From the NCBI GenBank assembly GCA_030017815.1, contig JASEGX010000115.1, positions 1 to 6,600 of the forward strand: a DNA stretch of 6,600 nt, given 5' to 3'. This DNA comes from Thermodesulfobacteriota bacterium. GTDB lineage: Bacteria; Desulfobacterota; QYQD01. The notes beneath the pieces were generated by a model. That model worked only from the letters and a program-made list of their open reading frames with translations, did not search any database and was not told the origin of the DNA. This document shows, piece after piece, positions 1 to 5,345 of the stretch. How positions within the stretch are numbered: position 1 is the first letter of the stretch; the number at the start of each line of letters is the position of its first letter. The position numbers and the translations under genes are program-made.

Positions 1-36
1 CCTCGTAACGATCCCCTAAGTCCGACAGGCTCCTAA
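1..36 (+). CDS. rpsE: Probable C-terminal end of ribosomal protein S5 (partial)
   Basis: An open frame enters from the left edge and ends at TAA 34-36, giving the last 11 residues PRNDPLSPTGS. In the spc cluster the gene before rpmD is rpsE, so this is most likely the tail of S5, a small-subunit protein near the decoding centre that contributes to accuracy. The identification rests on gene order only. The S5 C-terminus is poorly conserved and nothing in these residues is diagnostic. The other two frames stop sooner (TAA at 17-19 and at 6-8), so frame 1 is preferred because it leaves the shortest gap to rpmD, but the frame is not certain. Confidence 0.5.
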   Translation, partial: PRNDPLSPTGS

Positions 37-50
37 ATAAGTTTTTGTGC

Positions 51-58
51 AGGAAGGG
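51..58 (+). promoter_or_regulatory. Ribosome binding site that fixes the rpmD start
   Basis: AGGAAGGG lies 3 bases before ATG 62 and is a good Shine-Dalgarno sequence. It lies downstream of the in-frame GTG at 47, which has only a T-rich stretch before it. The site therefore favours ATG 62 over GTG 47. Confidence 0.75.
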
Positions 59-61
59 AAG

Positions 62-241
62 ATGGACAAGGCTATTAAAATAACCTTAAAGAAGAGCGCT
101 ATCGGGCGGCCCGGGTCCCAGCGTTTGGTGTTACACGGGCTTGGTTTGACCAGAACCGGCAAGACGGTGGTGCGTAAGGATACACCGGAGATTCGAGGAA
201 TGATCCGTAAGGTTATCCATTTAGTTGAAGTACAGGAGTAG
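62..241 (+). CDS. rpmD: 50S ribosomal protein L30
   Basis: L30 is a small protein of the large ribosomal subunit that binds 23S rRNA. The 59-residue product matches the usual bacterial length of about 58-60. It shows the family pattern: a first beta strand (IKITLKKSAIGRP), the helix start GLGLTRTGKTVVRKDTP in the middle, and a final strand (VIHLVEV). An in-frame GTG at 47 would add five residues (MQEGK), but the Shine-Dalgarno sequence at 51-58 lies inside that extension, and homologues begin close to the ATG at 62. The stop codon is immediately followed by the rplO ATG, so the two genes are probably translationally coupled. Position between the presumed rpsE and rplO is the standard spc order. 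Identification is secure. Confidence 0.95.
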   Translation: MDKAIKITLKKSAIGRPGSQRLVLHGLGLTRTGKTVVRKDTPEIRGMIRKVIHLVEVQE

Positions 242-691
242 ATGATGACGACTTTACATGAGCTTAAGCCCTCCTCCGGCTCGAAGAGAAAGAGAAAACG
301 TGTCGGGCGTGGAGAGGGTTCCGGCCACGGGAAGACTGCCTGCCGGGGTACAAAGGGACAGAAGGCGCGATCGGGGGGAGGTATCTCTCCCGGGTTTGAA
401 GGCGGGCAGATGCCTCTTCAGCGGCGCTTGCCCAAACGCGGCTTTAGGAATATTTTCCGAAAAGATTATACTATCATTAACCTTCGCGACCTGGCCAGGT
501 GCGGGGATATTAGCGTAATCGGCCTGGAAGAGATGAAAAAGGCGGGGCTGATAAAAAATCGGGATGCCCTGGTAAAGGTATTGGGCATGGGCGAGGTACA
601 AAGGGCTTTGACCGTTCGCGCCCACAGGATTAGTGAGGTCGCCCGTCAGAAGATTGAATCGGTGGGTGGAACTATTGAGGTTATAGGTTAA
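242..691 (+). CDS. rplO: 50S ribosomal protein L15
   Basis: L15 binds 23S rRNA and is needed in late assembly of the large subunit. The 149-residue length is normal. The N-terminal region is basic and glycine-rich (KRKRKRVGRGEGSGHGKT, then GGGISPGFEGGQMPLQRRLPKRGF), forming the extended tail that threads into rRNA. The C-terminal half is the globular domain, ending in the L15 signature region VKVLGMGEV...ALTVRAHRISEVARQKIE with a final SVGGTIEVI. Two ATG codons stand in tandem at 242 and 245. The Shine-Dalgarno AGGAG at 234-238 is 3 bases from the first and 6 from the second, so the start at 245 (148 residues, MTTLHELKP) is at least as likely. The gene abuts the rpmD stop, and its own TAA is directly followed by the secY GTG. 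Confidence 0.96.
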   Translation: MMTTLHELKPSSGSKRKRKRVGRGEGSGHGKTACRGTKGQKARSGGGISPGFEGGQMPLQRRLPKRGFRNIFRKDYTIINLRDLARCGDISVIGLEEMKKAGLIKNRDALVKVLGMGEVQRALTVRAHRISEVARQKIESVGGTIEVIG

Positions 692-1999
692 GTGCTGGGC
701 GGTTTTCAAAATATAGCGGGAATCGCAGAACTCAGGAAGCGTATATTTTTTACGCTGATGATGCTGGCCGTTTTCCGGATTGGGGCACAGATACCTACTC
801 CGGGCATTAATACCGAGGCGCTGGCTGCCTTTTTTGCGGCAACGCAGGGGACACTTTTTGGTCTGTTTGACATGTTCTCCGGTGGGGCGCTGGAAAAGTT
901 TTCAATCTTTGCCCTGGGTATTATGCCCTATATCAGCGCTTCGATTATCCTTCAATTGTTAACAGTGGTTATTCCGCATCTGGAAAGGCTTTCCAAAGAG
1001 GGAGAGGCCGGCCGGAAAAAGATAACCCAATATACGCGTTATGGGACGGTACTCTTAAGCATTATACAAGGACTTGGGATCAGTATAGGTCTGGAAAGTA
1101 TGGCCGGGCCGTCCGGTGAGGCCGTAGTGATTTCTCCGGGATGGGGATTCCGGTTAATGGCGGTTATTACGCTGACCTCTGGTACGGCCTTCATTATGTG
1201 GTTGGGGGAGAAGATTACAGAGAGGGGTATCGGTAATGGCATATCTCTGATCATATTCGCCGGTATTGTAGCCAGGCTGCCTTCGGCAATTATCAATACC
1301 TTTCGGCTTATGGGGACCGGCGCTATCGGCGCTATATCCGTACTGTTCTTAGTTGCTTTGATGGTATTGGTAGTAGGCGTTATTATATTTATGGAACGGG
1401 GTCAACGCAGGATCCCGGTGCAATATGCAAAGCGGGTGGTAGGACGGAAAATGTACGGCGGTCAGAGCACGCATTTGCCGTTAAAAGTAAATACGGCAGG
1501 CGTTATCCCACCTATTTTTGCCTCATCCATAATTATGTTTCCGGCTACTATAGCTAATTTTATCAATATCCCCTGGGTGCAAAAAGTGGCTCAGCTTCTG
1601 TCGCCAGGGAGTATTTTTCATGAGATTCTCTATGTCGGTTTTATTGTTTTCTTTTGCTATTTTTACACGGCCGTTGTCTTTAACCCGGTGGATGTGTCCG
1701 AGAATATGAAAAAGCACGGAGGATATATACCTGGTATCCGGCCAGGCAAGAAGACGGCTGAATTTATCGACCGCGTGCTTTCCAGGGTAACTCTTATCGG
1801 GGCCTTTTATGTGTCGACTGTCTGTGTCCTTCCCACCATTCTTATAGCCCAGTTTAATGTGCCGTTTTATTTCGGGGGAACGGCTTTACTGATTGTGGTA
1901 GGCGTGGCTATGGACACCATAGGGCAGATGGAGACGCATATGGTAGCCAGACATTACGAAGGGTTCTTGAAATCAGGACGGATTAAAGGGCGCAGGTAG
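692..1999 (+). CDS. secY: Protein translocase subunit SecY
   Basis: SecY is the channel-forming subunit of SecYEG in the inner membrane. It passes unfolded secretory proteins with SecA and inserts membrane proteins from the ribosome. The 435-residue product has ten predicted membrane segments near residues 17-36, 70-93, 117-135, 152-172, 182-200, 212-234, 268-290, 308-330, 366-386 and 391-410. Both SecY signatures are present: SIFALGIMPYISASIILQLL (71-90, with the plug just before it) and MWLGEKITERGIGNGISLII (169-188). The cytosolic loop with QRRIPVQYAKR (238-248) and the loop containing GIRPG (348-352) are the ribosome and SecA contact regions; Arg350 corresponds to the essential E. coli Arg357. 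The tail GRIKGRR is typical. The start is GTG directly after the rplO stop; the resulting MLGGFQNI...ELRKRI fits the family exactly. GAGG at 676-680 may serve as the ribosome site. Confidence 0.97.
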   Translation: MLGGFQNIAGIAELRKRIFFTLMMLAVFRIGAQIPTPGINTEALAAFFAATQGTLFGLFDMFSGGALEKFSIFALGIMPYISASIILQLLTVVIPHLERLSKEGEAGRKKITQYTRYGTVLLSIIQGLGISIGLESMAGPSGEAVVISPGWGFRLMAVITLTSGTAFIMWLGEKITERGIGNGISLIIFAGIVARLPSAIINTFRLMGTGAIGAISVLFLVALMVLVVGVIIFMERGQRRIPVQYAKRVVGRKMYGGQSTHLPLKVNTAGVIPPIFASSIIMFPATIANFINIPWVQKVAQLLSPGSIFHEILYVGFIVFFCYFYTAVVFNPVDVSENMKKHGGYIPGIRPGKKTAEFIDRVLSRVTLIGAFYVSTVCVLPTILIAQFNVPFYFGGTALLIVVGVAMDTIGQMETHMVARHYEGFLKSGRIKGRR

Positions 2000-2003
2000 G
2001 AAA

Positions 2004-2032
2004 TTAAGCGGCTAATAAAATAATTATATAAC
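2004..2032 (+). promoter_or_regulatory. Weak candidate sigma-70 promoter in the secY-adk gap
   Basis: The 57-base gap between secY and adk is very A+T-rich. It holds TATAAC at 2027-2032 (five of six matches to the -10 consensus) with TTAAGC at 2004-2009 exactly 17 bases upstream (three of six matches to -35). A start near 2039 would keep the adk ribosome site intact. AT-rich sequence produces such matches by chance, so this is only a possibility: an internal promoter that boosts adk-map-infA and downstream genes. Confidence 0.22.
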
Positions 2033-2056
2033 GTTACCAATAAAAGGGAGAGGGCC

Positions 2057-2701
2057 ATGAATATTATATTTTTGGGACCACCGGGGGCCGGCAAAGGAAC
2101 GCAGGCAAAAATGCTTATTGAGAAATATGCTGTTCCGCAGATATCTACCGGCGATATGTTTCGTGCGGCGTTGAAAGACAAGACACCACTGGGTATTAAG
2201 GCCAAAGAGTATATGGACAAAGGCCATCTGGTGCCTGATGAGATTGTTATTGGATTGGTAGAGGAAAGATTAAAGCAGGATGATTGTAAAAAAGGATATA
2301 TCTTAGACGGCTTTCCCCGTACGGTGGCGCAGGCTGAGGCCCTGGACAAGGCTCTGGCCAGGATGGGATCCAAGATTGACAACGTTGTTAGCATAGAGGT
2401 AGATAACAAGGAACTTGTAAAGAGACTGACCGGGCGACGCACCTGTCGCAAGTGCGGAGCTATGTATCACGCTATCTTTAAACCTCCGGTTAACAAAGAT
2501 GTGTGTGATAAGTGCGGGGGCGAACTCTACCAGCGGGACGATGATACCGAGAGCACGGTAATGTCCAGGCTGGAGGTCTATGACGCTCAGACTAAGCCCC
2601 TTATTGATTATTACCAGAAAAAGGGCATATTAAAATCTATTCTAGGGATAGGCAGTATCGACGATATCTTTAATAAGATAGTGAGCATATTGGGCAGTTG
2701 A
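2057..2701 (+). CDS. adk: Adenylate kinase, zinc-binding LID type
   Basis: Adenylate kinase catalyses ATP + AMP = 2 ADP in the cytosol and balances the adenylate pool. The 214-residue length is the usual long bacterial form. Visible parts in order: the P-loop GPPGAGKG (7-14), the AMP-binding stretch STGDMFR (30-36), the family signature YILDGFPRTVAQ (81-92), and a long LID domain (about 122-160). The LID holds CxxC pairs at Cys130/Cys133 and Cys150/Cys153, which in homologues with this pattern bind a structural zinc ion. Arg127, Arg160 (in QRDDD) and Arg171 are the expected phosphate-binding arginines. The ribosome site GGGAG (2046-2050) lies 6 bases before ATG. The gene follows secY, as in Gram-positive and delta-type spc operons, and its stop is one base before the annotated map start. 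No defect is seen. Confidence 0.97.
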   Translation: MNIIFLGPPGAGKGTQAKMLIEKYAVPQISTGDMFRAALKDKTPLGIKAKEYMDKGHLVPDEIVIGLVEERLKQDDCKKGYILDGFPRTVAQAEALDKALARMGSKIDNVVSIEVDNKELVKRLTGRRTCRKCGAMYHAIFKPPVNKDVCDKCGGELYQRDDDTESTVMSRLEVYDAQTKPLIDYYQKKGILKSILGIGSIDDIFNKIVSILGS

Positions 2702-2702
2702 A

Positions 2703-3488
2703 TTGATATCAAGGAAATCCCGGCAAAAGATAATCTTAAAGTCTCCATGGGAAAATGAAAAAATGAGGGTGAGCAACGCTATCGTTGCTGAAGTCCTGGA
2801 GACCTTGCGGGAGAAGATAAGACCTGGAATCGCTACCATAGAATTAGACGAGTCGGCCAGACAGATGGTATGTGCCAGGAAAGCAGAGCCTGCCTTCCTG
2901 GGATATAGAGGTTACCCCTTTAGCCTCTGCGTCTCGGTAAATAATGAAGTAGTTCACGGGCTACCCGCTGCGACGCGTATACTTAAAGAAGGAGATATCG
3001 TAAGCTTAGACTTTGGCGCGGTTTACGATGGTTATTACGGCGATGCGGCTATAACTGTTCCGGTGGGTAAGGTCTCAGCCGAGGCCGAGTTGCTGATCAG
3101 GACTACGGAAGAGGCCCTTTACCTGGGTATACAGGAAGCCAAGGTCACAAACCGGCTGTATGACATTTCCTATGCTATTCAGAAGCATGCGGAAAGCAGA
3201 GGGTTCTCGGTGGTCAGGCAATTTGTTGGTCATGGCATCGGAACCGCTCTCCATGAGCCGCCGGAAGTGCCTAATTATGGCCAAACCGGGCAGGGGATAA
3301 GGCTTCAAACGGGAATGGTTCTGGCGATTGAACCGATGATTAATGCGGGCAGTTATGAAGTGACTATTTTGAGCGATGGGTGGACGGCAGTGACCAAAGA
3401 TGGAAGTTTGTCTGCTCATTTTGAACATTGTGTGGCTATTACTGAAGATGGCCCCCGTATTTTGAGCCGGCTTGATAGATTAAATTAG
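2703..3488 (+). CDS. map: Methionine aminopeptidase, type I
   Basis: This enzyme removes the initiator methionine from new proteins whose second residue is small. All five metal ligands of the pita-bread fold are present with the E. coli spacing: Asp103 (SLDFGA), Asp114 (YYGDAA), His177 (VGHGIG), Glu210 (AIEPM) and Glu241 (HFEHC). His85 (EVVHG) and His184 (LHEPPEVPNYG) match the substrate-binding histidines. There is no type II insert and no N-terminal SH3 or zinc-finger extension. The start is doubtful. The 261-residue frame opens with TTG at 2703, one base after the adk stop, with no clear ribosome site, and adds about seven residues (up to RQK) compared with E. coli. Homologues begin near IILKSP, where the codons are ATA ATC at 2730-2735. 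ATG 2763 would remove conserved residues (KSPxExEK). Enzyme identity is certain; the first 10 codons are not. Confidence 0.93.
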   Translation: MISRKSRQKIILKSPWENEKMRVSNAIVAEVLETLREKIRPGIATIELDESARQMVCARKAEPAFLGYRGYPFSLCVSVNNEVVHGLPAATRILKEGDIVSLDFGAVYDGYYGDAAITVPVGKVSAEAELLIRTTEEALYLGIQEAKVTNRLYDISYAIQKHAESRGFSVVRQFVGHGIGTALHEPPEVPNYGQTGQGIRLQTGMVLAIEPMINAGSYEVTILSDGWTAVTKDGSLSAHFEHCVAITEDGPRILSRLDRLN

Positions 3489-3501
3489 GGGATATTTTAT
3501 T

Positions 3502-3720
3502 ATGCCTAAAGAAGAGGCCATTGAAGTAGAAGGGAAGGTTGTGGAAACACTGCCCAATGCTATGTTTCGGGTTGAGTTGGAAAACGGCCACAGGATACTG
3601 GCGCATATATCAGGAAAAATGAGAATGCATTTTATTAAGATATTGCCGGGAGATAAGGTGAGGGTAGAGCTGTCGCCTTATGATTTGACCCGGGGCCGTA
3701 TTATTTATAGGGGAAGGTAA
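3502..3720 (+). CDS. infA: Translation initiation factor IF-1
   Basis: IF-1 occupies the A site of the 30S subunit during initiation and works with IF-2 and IF-3. The product is 72 residues, the standard length, and is a single OB-fold. Nearly every segment is recognisable: IEVEGKVVETLPNAMFRVEL, then HRILAHISGKMRMHFIKILPGDKV, and the end VELSPYDLTRGRIIYRGR. The ATG at 3502 is preceded by AGGGGA at 3487-3492, which overlaps the map stop codon, with about 9 bases of spacing. Location between map and rpmJ is the common arrangement outside the gammaproteobacteria. Nothing is unusual. Confidence 0.97.
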   Translation: MPKEEAIEVEGKVVETLPNAMFRVELENGHRILAHISGKMRMHFIKILPGDKVRVELSPYDLTRGRIIYRGR

Positions 3721-3727
3721 GATAATC

Positions 3728-3841
3728 ATGAAGGTTAACCCATCTGTTAAGAAAATTTGTAATAAGTGCGTGATCATTCGAAGGCGGGGTGTAGTTCGGG
3801 TGATTTGTGAGAATCCAAAGCATAAACAAAAACAGGGATAG
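3728..3841 (+). CDS. rpmJ: 50S ribosomal protein L36, zinc-binding form
   Basis: L36 is the smallest large-subunit protein and sits on 23S rRNA. The frame gives 37 residues, the usual length, starting MKVNPSVKKICNKC and ending ICENPKHKQKQG. Cys11, Cys14, Cys27 and His32 form the zinc ribbon of the C+ form; paralogues used under zinc starvation lack these. The fourth residue is Asn, where Arg is common (MKVRPSVK). AAGG at 3714-3717, inside the end of infA, is about 10 bases before ATG 3728. The gene lies in its expected place between infA and rpsM. Confidence 0.96.
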   Translation: MKVNPSVKKICNKCVIIRRRGVVRVICENPKHKQKQG

Positions 3842-3862
3842 CCTGTTTAAAGGAGGCATAGA

Positions 3863-4234
3863 TTGGCTAGGATTTCAGGAGTTGATTTACCGGGCGGTAA
3901 GCGAATAGAGATCGCCTTAACCTATATGTACGGCATTGGCCGTAAGACAGCCCAGGATATCCTGACTAAAGCAGGTATTGACTGGAACAAGAAGAGCGAT
4001 AATTTAACTGACGACGACATTAACAAGATCAGAAAGATTATCGATGCGGATTATAAAGTAGAAGGCGACCTGCGCCGTGATATCTCTATGGACATAAAGA
4101 GATTGATGGATCTGGGTTGTTACCGTGGATTGCGGCATAGAAAGTCTTTACCGCTTAGAGGGCAACGGACGCGTACGAATGCCCGTACCCGAAAAGGGCC
4201 GAGGCGATCTATGATTAGCCGCAAGAAAGGGTAG
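3863..4234 (+). CDS. rpsM: 30S ribosomal protein S13
   Basis: S13 lies in the head of the small subunit and contacts 16S rRNA, the 50S subunit through inter-subunit bridges, and P-site tRNA with its tail. The 123-residue product has the N-terminal ARISGVDLPGGKRIEIALTYMYGIG with a helix-two-turn-helix region, the signature GLRHRKSLPLRGQ (89-101), then the basic tail QRTRTNARTRKGPR. The start is TTG at 3863, with an ideal Shine-Dalgarno AGGAGG at 3851-3856, 6 bases upstream. No ATG exists nearby in frame, and MARISGVDLP matches the family N-terminus, so TTG is well supported. Only 21 bases separate it from rpmJ, so there is no room for the E. coli-type alpha-operon leader that S4 binds. Confidence 0.96.
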   Translation: MARISGVDLPGGKRIEIALTYMYGIGRKTAQDILTKAGIDWNKKSDNLTDDDINKIRKIIDADYKVEGDLRRDISMDIKRLMDLGCYRGLRHRKSLPLRGQRTRTNARTRKGPRRSMISRKKG

Positions 4235-4252
4235 ATTTTATAAGGAGGGAGC

Positions 4253-4645
4253 ATGGCTCAAGTAAAGAGGTCGGGACGAAAGAAGAAGGAAAAAAAGGAT
4301 ATTCCTGAAGGTATCGCCCATATCCAATCAACCTTTAATAATACTATTATCACCATTACGGACAAAACAGGTAATGTGGTGTCGTGGTCCAGCGCCGGTT
4401 GCCAGGGGTTTAAGGGCTCCCGTAAGGGGACTCCCTTCGCTGCCCAGATGGCGGCCAGTGATGCGGCTAAAAAGGCTATGGAATACGGGATGCGCCACAT
4501 CGAGGTCTATGTCAAAGGGCCGGGGGCCGGCCGAGAGGCGGCTTTGCGGGCGCTGCAGGTGGCAGGTTTTAACATCAGCTTTATTCGTGACGTCACCCCC
4601 ATTCCTCATAATGGATGCCGTCCTCCCAAAAGGAGAAGGGTGTAA
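4253..4645 (+). CDS. rpsK: 30S ribosomal protein S11
   Basis: S11 forms part of the platform of the small subunit and lines the mRNA exit region near the E site. The product is 130 residues, normal for the family. It has a lysine/arginine-rich N-terminus, the core IPEGIAHIQSTFNNTIITIT, the stretch KGSRKGTPFAAQMAA, and the C-terminal signature LRALQVAGFNISFIRDVTPI followed by PHNGCRPPKRRRV. The Asn120-Gly121 pair corresponds to the site in E. coli S11 known to form isoaspartate. AAGGAGGG at 4242-4249 lies just before ATG 4253. Spacing from rpsM is 18 bases. Identification is secure. Confidence 0.97.
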   Translation: MAQVKRSGRKKKEKKDIPEGIAHIQSTFNNTIITITDKTGNVVSWSSAGCQGFKGSRKGTPFAAQMAASDAAKKAMEYGMRHIEVYVKGPGAGREAALRALQVAGFNISFIRDVTPIPHNGCRPPKRRRV

Positions 4646-4701
4646 AACTTCTCATGTCCGGTTTGACAAAAATATAAAAAATATATAGAGGAGGTCTTGA
4701 C

Positions 4702-5328
4702 TTGGGTAAATACACAGGTCCTGCTTGTCGTTTGTGCCGGCGGGAAGGTTTAAAACTTTTTTTGAAAGGTGATCGGTGCTATTCGGATAAATGTGCCTTC
4801 GAACGACGTAGTTATGTCCCCGGGCAACATGGGCAGGCCAGGGTAAAGATTTCCAATTATGGTCTGCAATTACGTGAGAAGCAGAAAGTCAAAAGGATGT
4901 ATGGCCTGCTGGAAAGGCAGTTCCGTACATGCTTTGAGAAGGCCGACTGGCAGAAAGGCGTGACCGGTACGAATCTGCTGGTTTTATTGGAGCGCCGTTT
5001 AGATAACGCGGTCTATCGGTTAGGGTTTGCCAGCGCACGCAGACAGGCCCGGCACCTGGTAAGACACAATCATTTTCTGGTTAACGGTAAAAAAGTGAAC
5101 ATCCCTTCTTATCTGGTGAAGGTAGGAGATGTTTTAGAGATTAAAGAAAAAAGCCGGTCTATTTTAGCCATAAATGAGGCTGTTGAGGCCGTAGTAAGGC
5201 GGGGCGTTCCTCAATGGCTGGAATTGGACAAAGATAACTTCAGAGGCACGGTTAAGGCCTATCCGATGCGTGAAGACCTGACCATGCCTATGCAAGAACA
5301 GCTTATTGTAGAATTATACTCGAAGTAA
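4702..5328 (+). CDS. rpsD: 30S ribosomal protein S4, zinc-binding form
   Basis: S4 is a primary 16S rRNA binder that starts assembly of the small-subunit body. In many bacteria it also represses its own synthesis. The 208-residue product opens with MGKYTGPACRLCRREG. It carries a C9-x2-C12-x13-C26-x4-C31 cluster, the zinc-binding pattern seen in Thermus S4; S4 proteins of the C- type lack it. The S4 RNA-binding domain spans about 98-160 (RRLDNAVYRLGFA, then ARHLVRHNHFLVNGKKVNIP). The start is TTG at 4702, supported by AGGAGGT at 4689-4695, 6 bases upstream, and by the family N-terminus. The 56-base gap after rpsK is AT-rich and one of the two longest in the window. Confidence 0.97.
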   Translation: MGKYTGPACRLCRREGLKLFLKGDRCYSDKCAFERRSYVPGQHGQARVKISNYGLQLREKQKVKRMYGLLERQFRTCFEKADWQKGVTGTNLLVLLERRLDNAVYRLGFASARRQARHLVRHNHFLVNGKKVNIPSYLVKVGDVLEIKEKSRSILAINEAVEAVVRRGVPQWLELDKDNFRGTVKAYPMREDLTMPMQEQLIVELYSK

Positions 5329-5330
5329 AA

Positions 5331-5336
5331 AAGGAA
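5331..5336 (+). promoter_or_regulatory. Ribosome binding site that favours the later rpoA start
   Basis: AAGGAA lies directly against the in-frame GTG at 5337, too close for use, but 9 bases before ATG 5346. The site therefore points to ATG 5346 as the rpoA start. Confidence 0.65.
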
Positions 5337-5345
5337 GTGGCGGAT

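Noticed and set aside
47..61. Five-residue N-terminal extension of L30 from GTG 47
   Set aside because: The ribosome site at 51-58 lies inside the extension, and the family starts at the later ATG.
254..709. 151-codon open frame on the - strand opposite rplO
   Set aside because: It lies fully antisense to a certain L15 gene; the protein is low-complexity and resembles no known family, and no ribosome site precedes its start. It is a shadow.
1954..2451. 165-codon open frame on the - strand across the secY end and adk
   Set aside because: It is antisense to the secure adk gene and crosses the secY-adk spacer. Composition reads as reverse-complement noise with many Ser and Leu, and no motif is seen.
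4374..4688. 104-codon + strand frame overlapping rpsK
   Set aside because: It reads the S11 gene out of frame. The product is rich in Arg, Pro and Gly as expected from frame-shifted ribosomal coding sequence, and there is no separate ribosome site.
4663..4689. Perfect -35 hexamer TTGACA (4663-4668) with TATAGA (4684-4689) before rpsD
   Set aside because: Spacing is only 15 bases, and transcription from it would begin near 4696, after the rpsD ribosome site at 4689-4695, leaving the message without it. Probably chance in AT-rich DNA.
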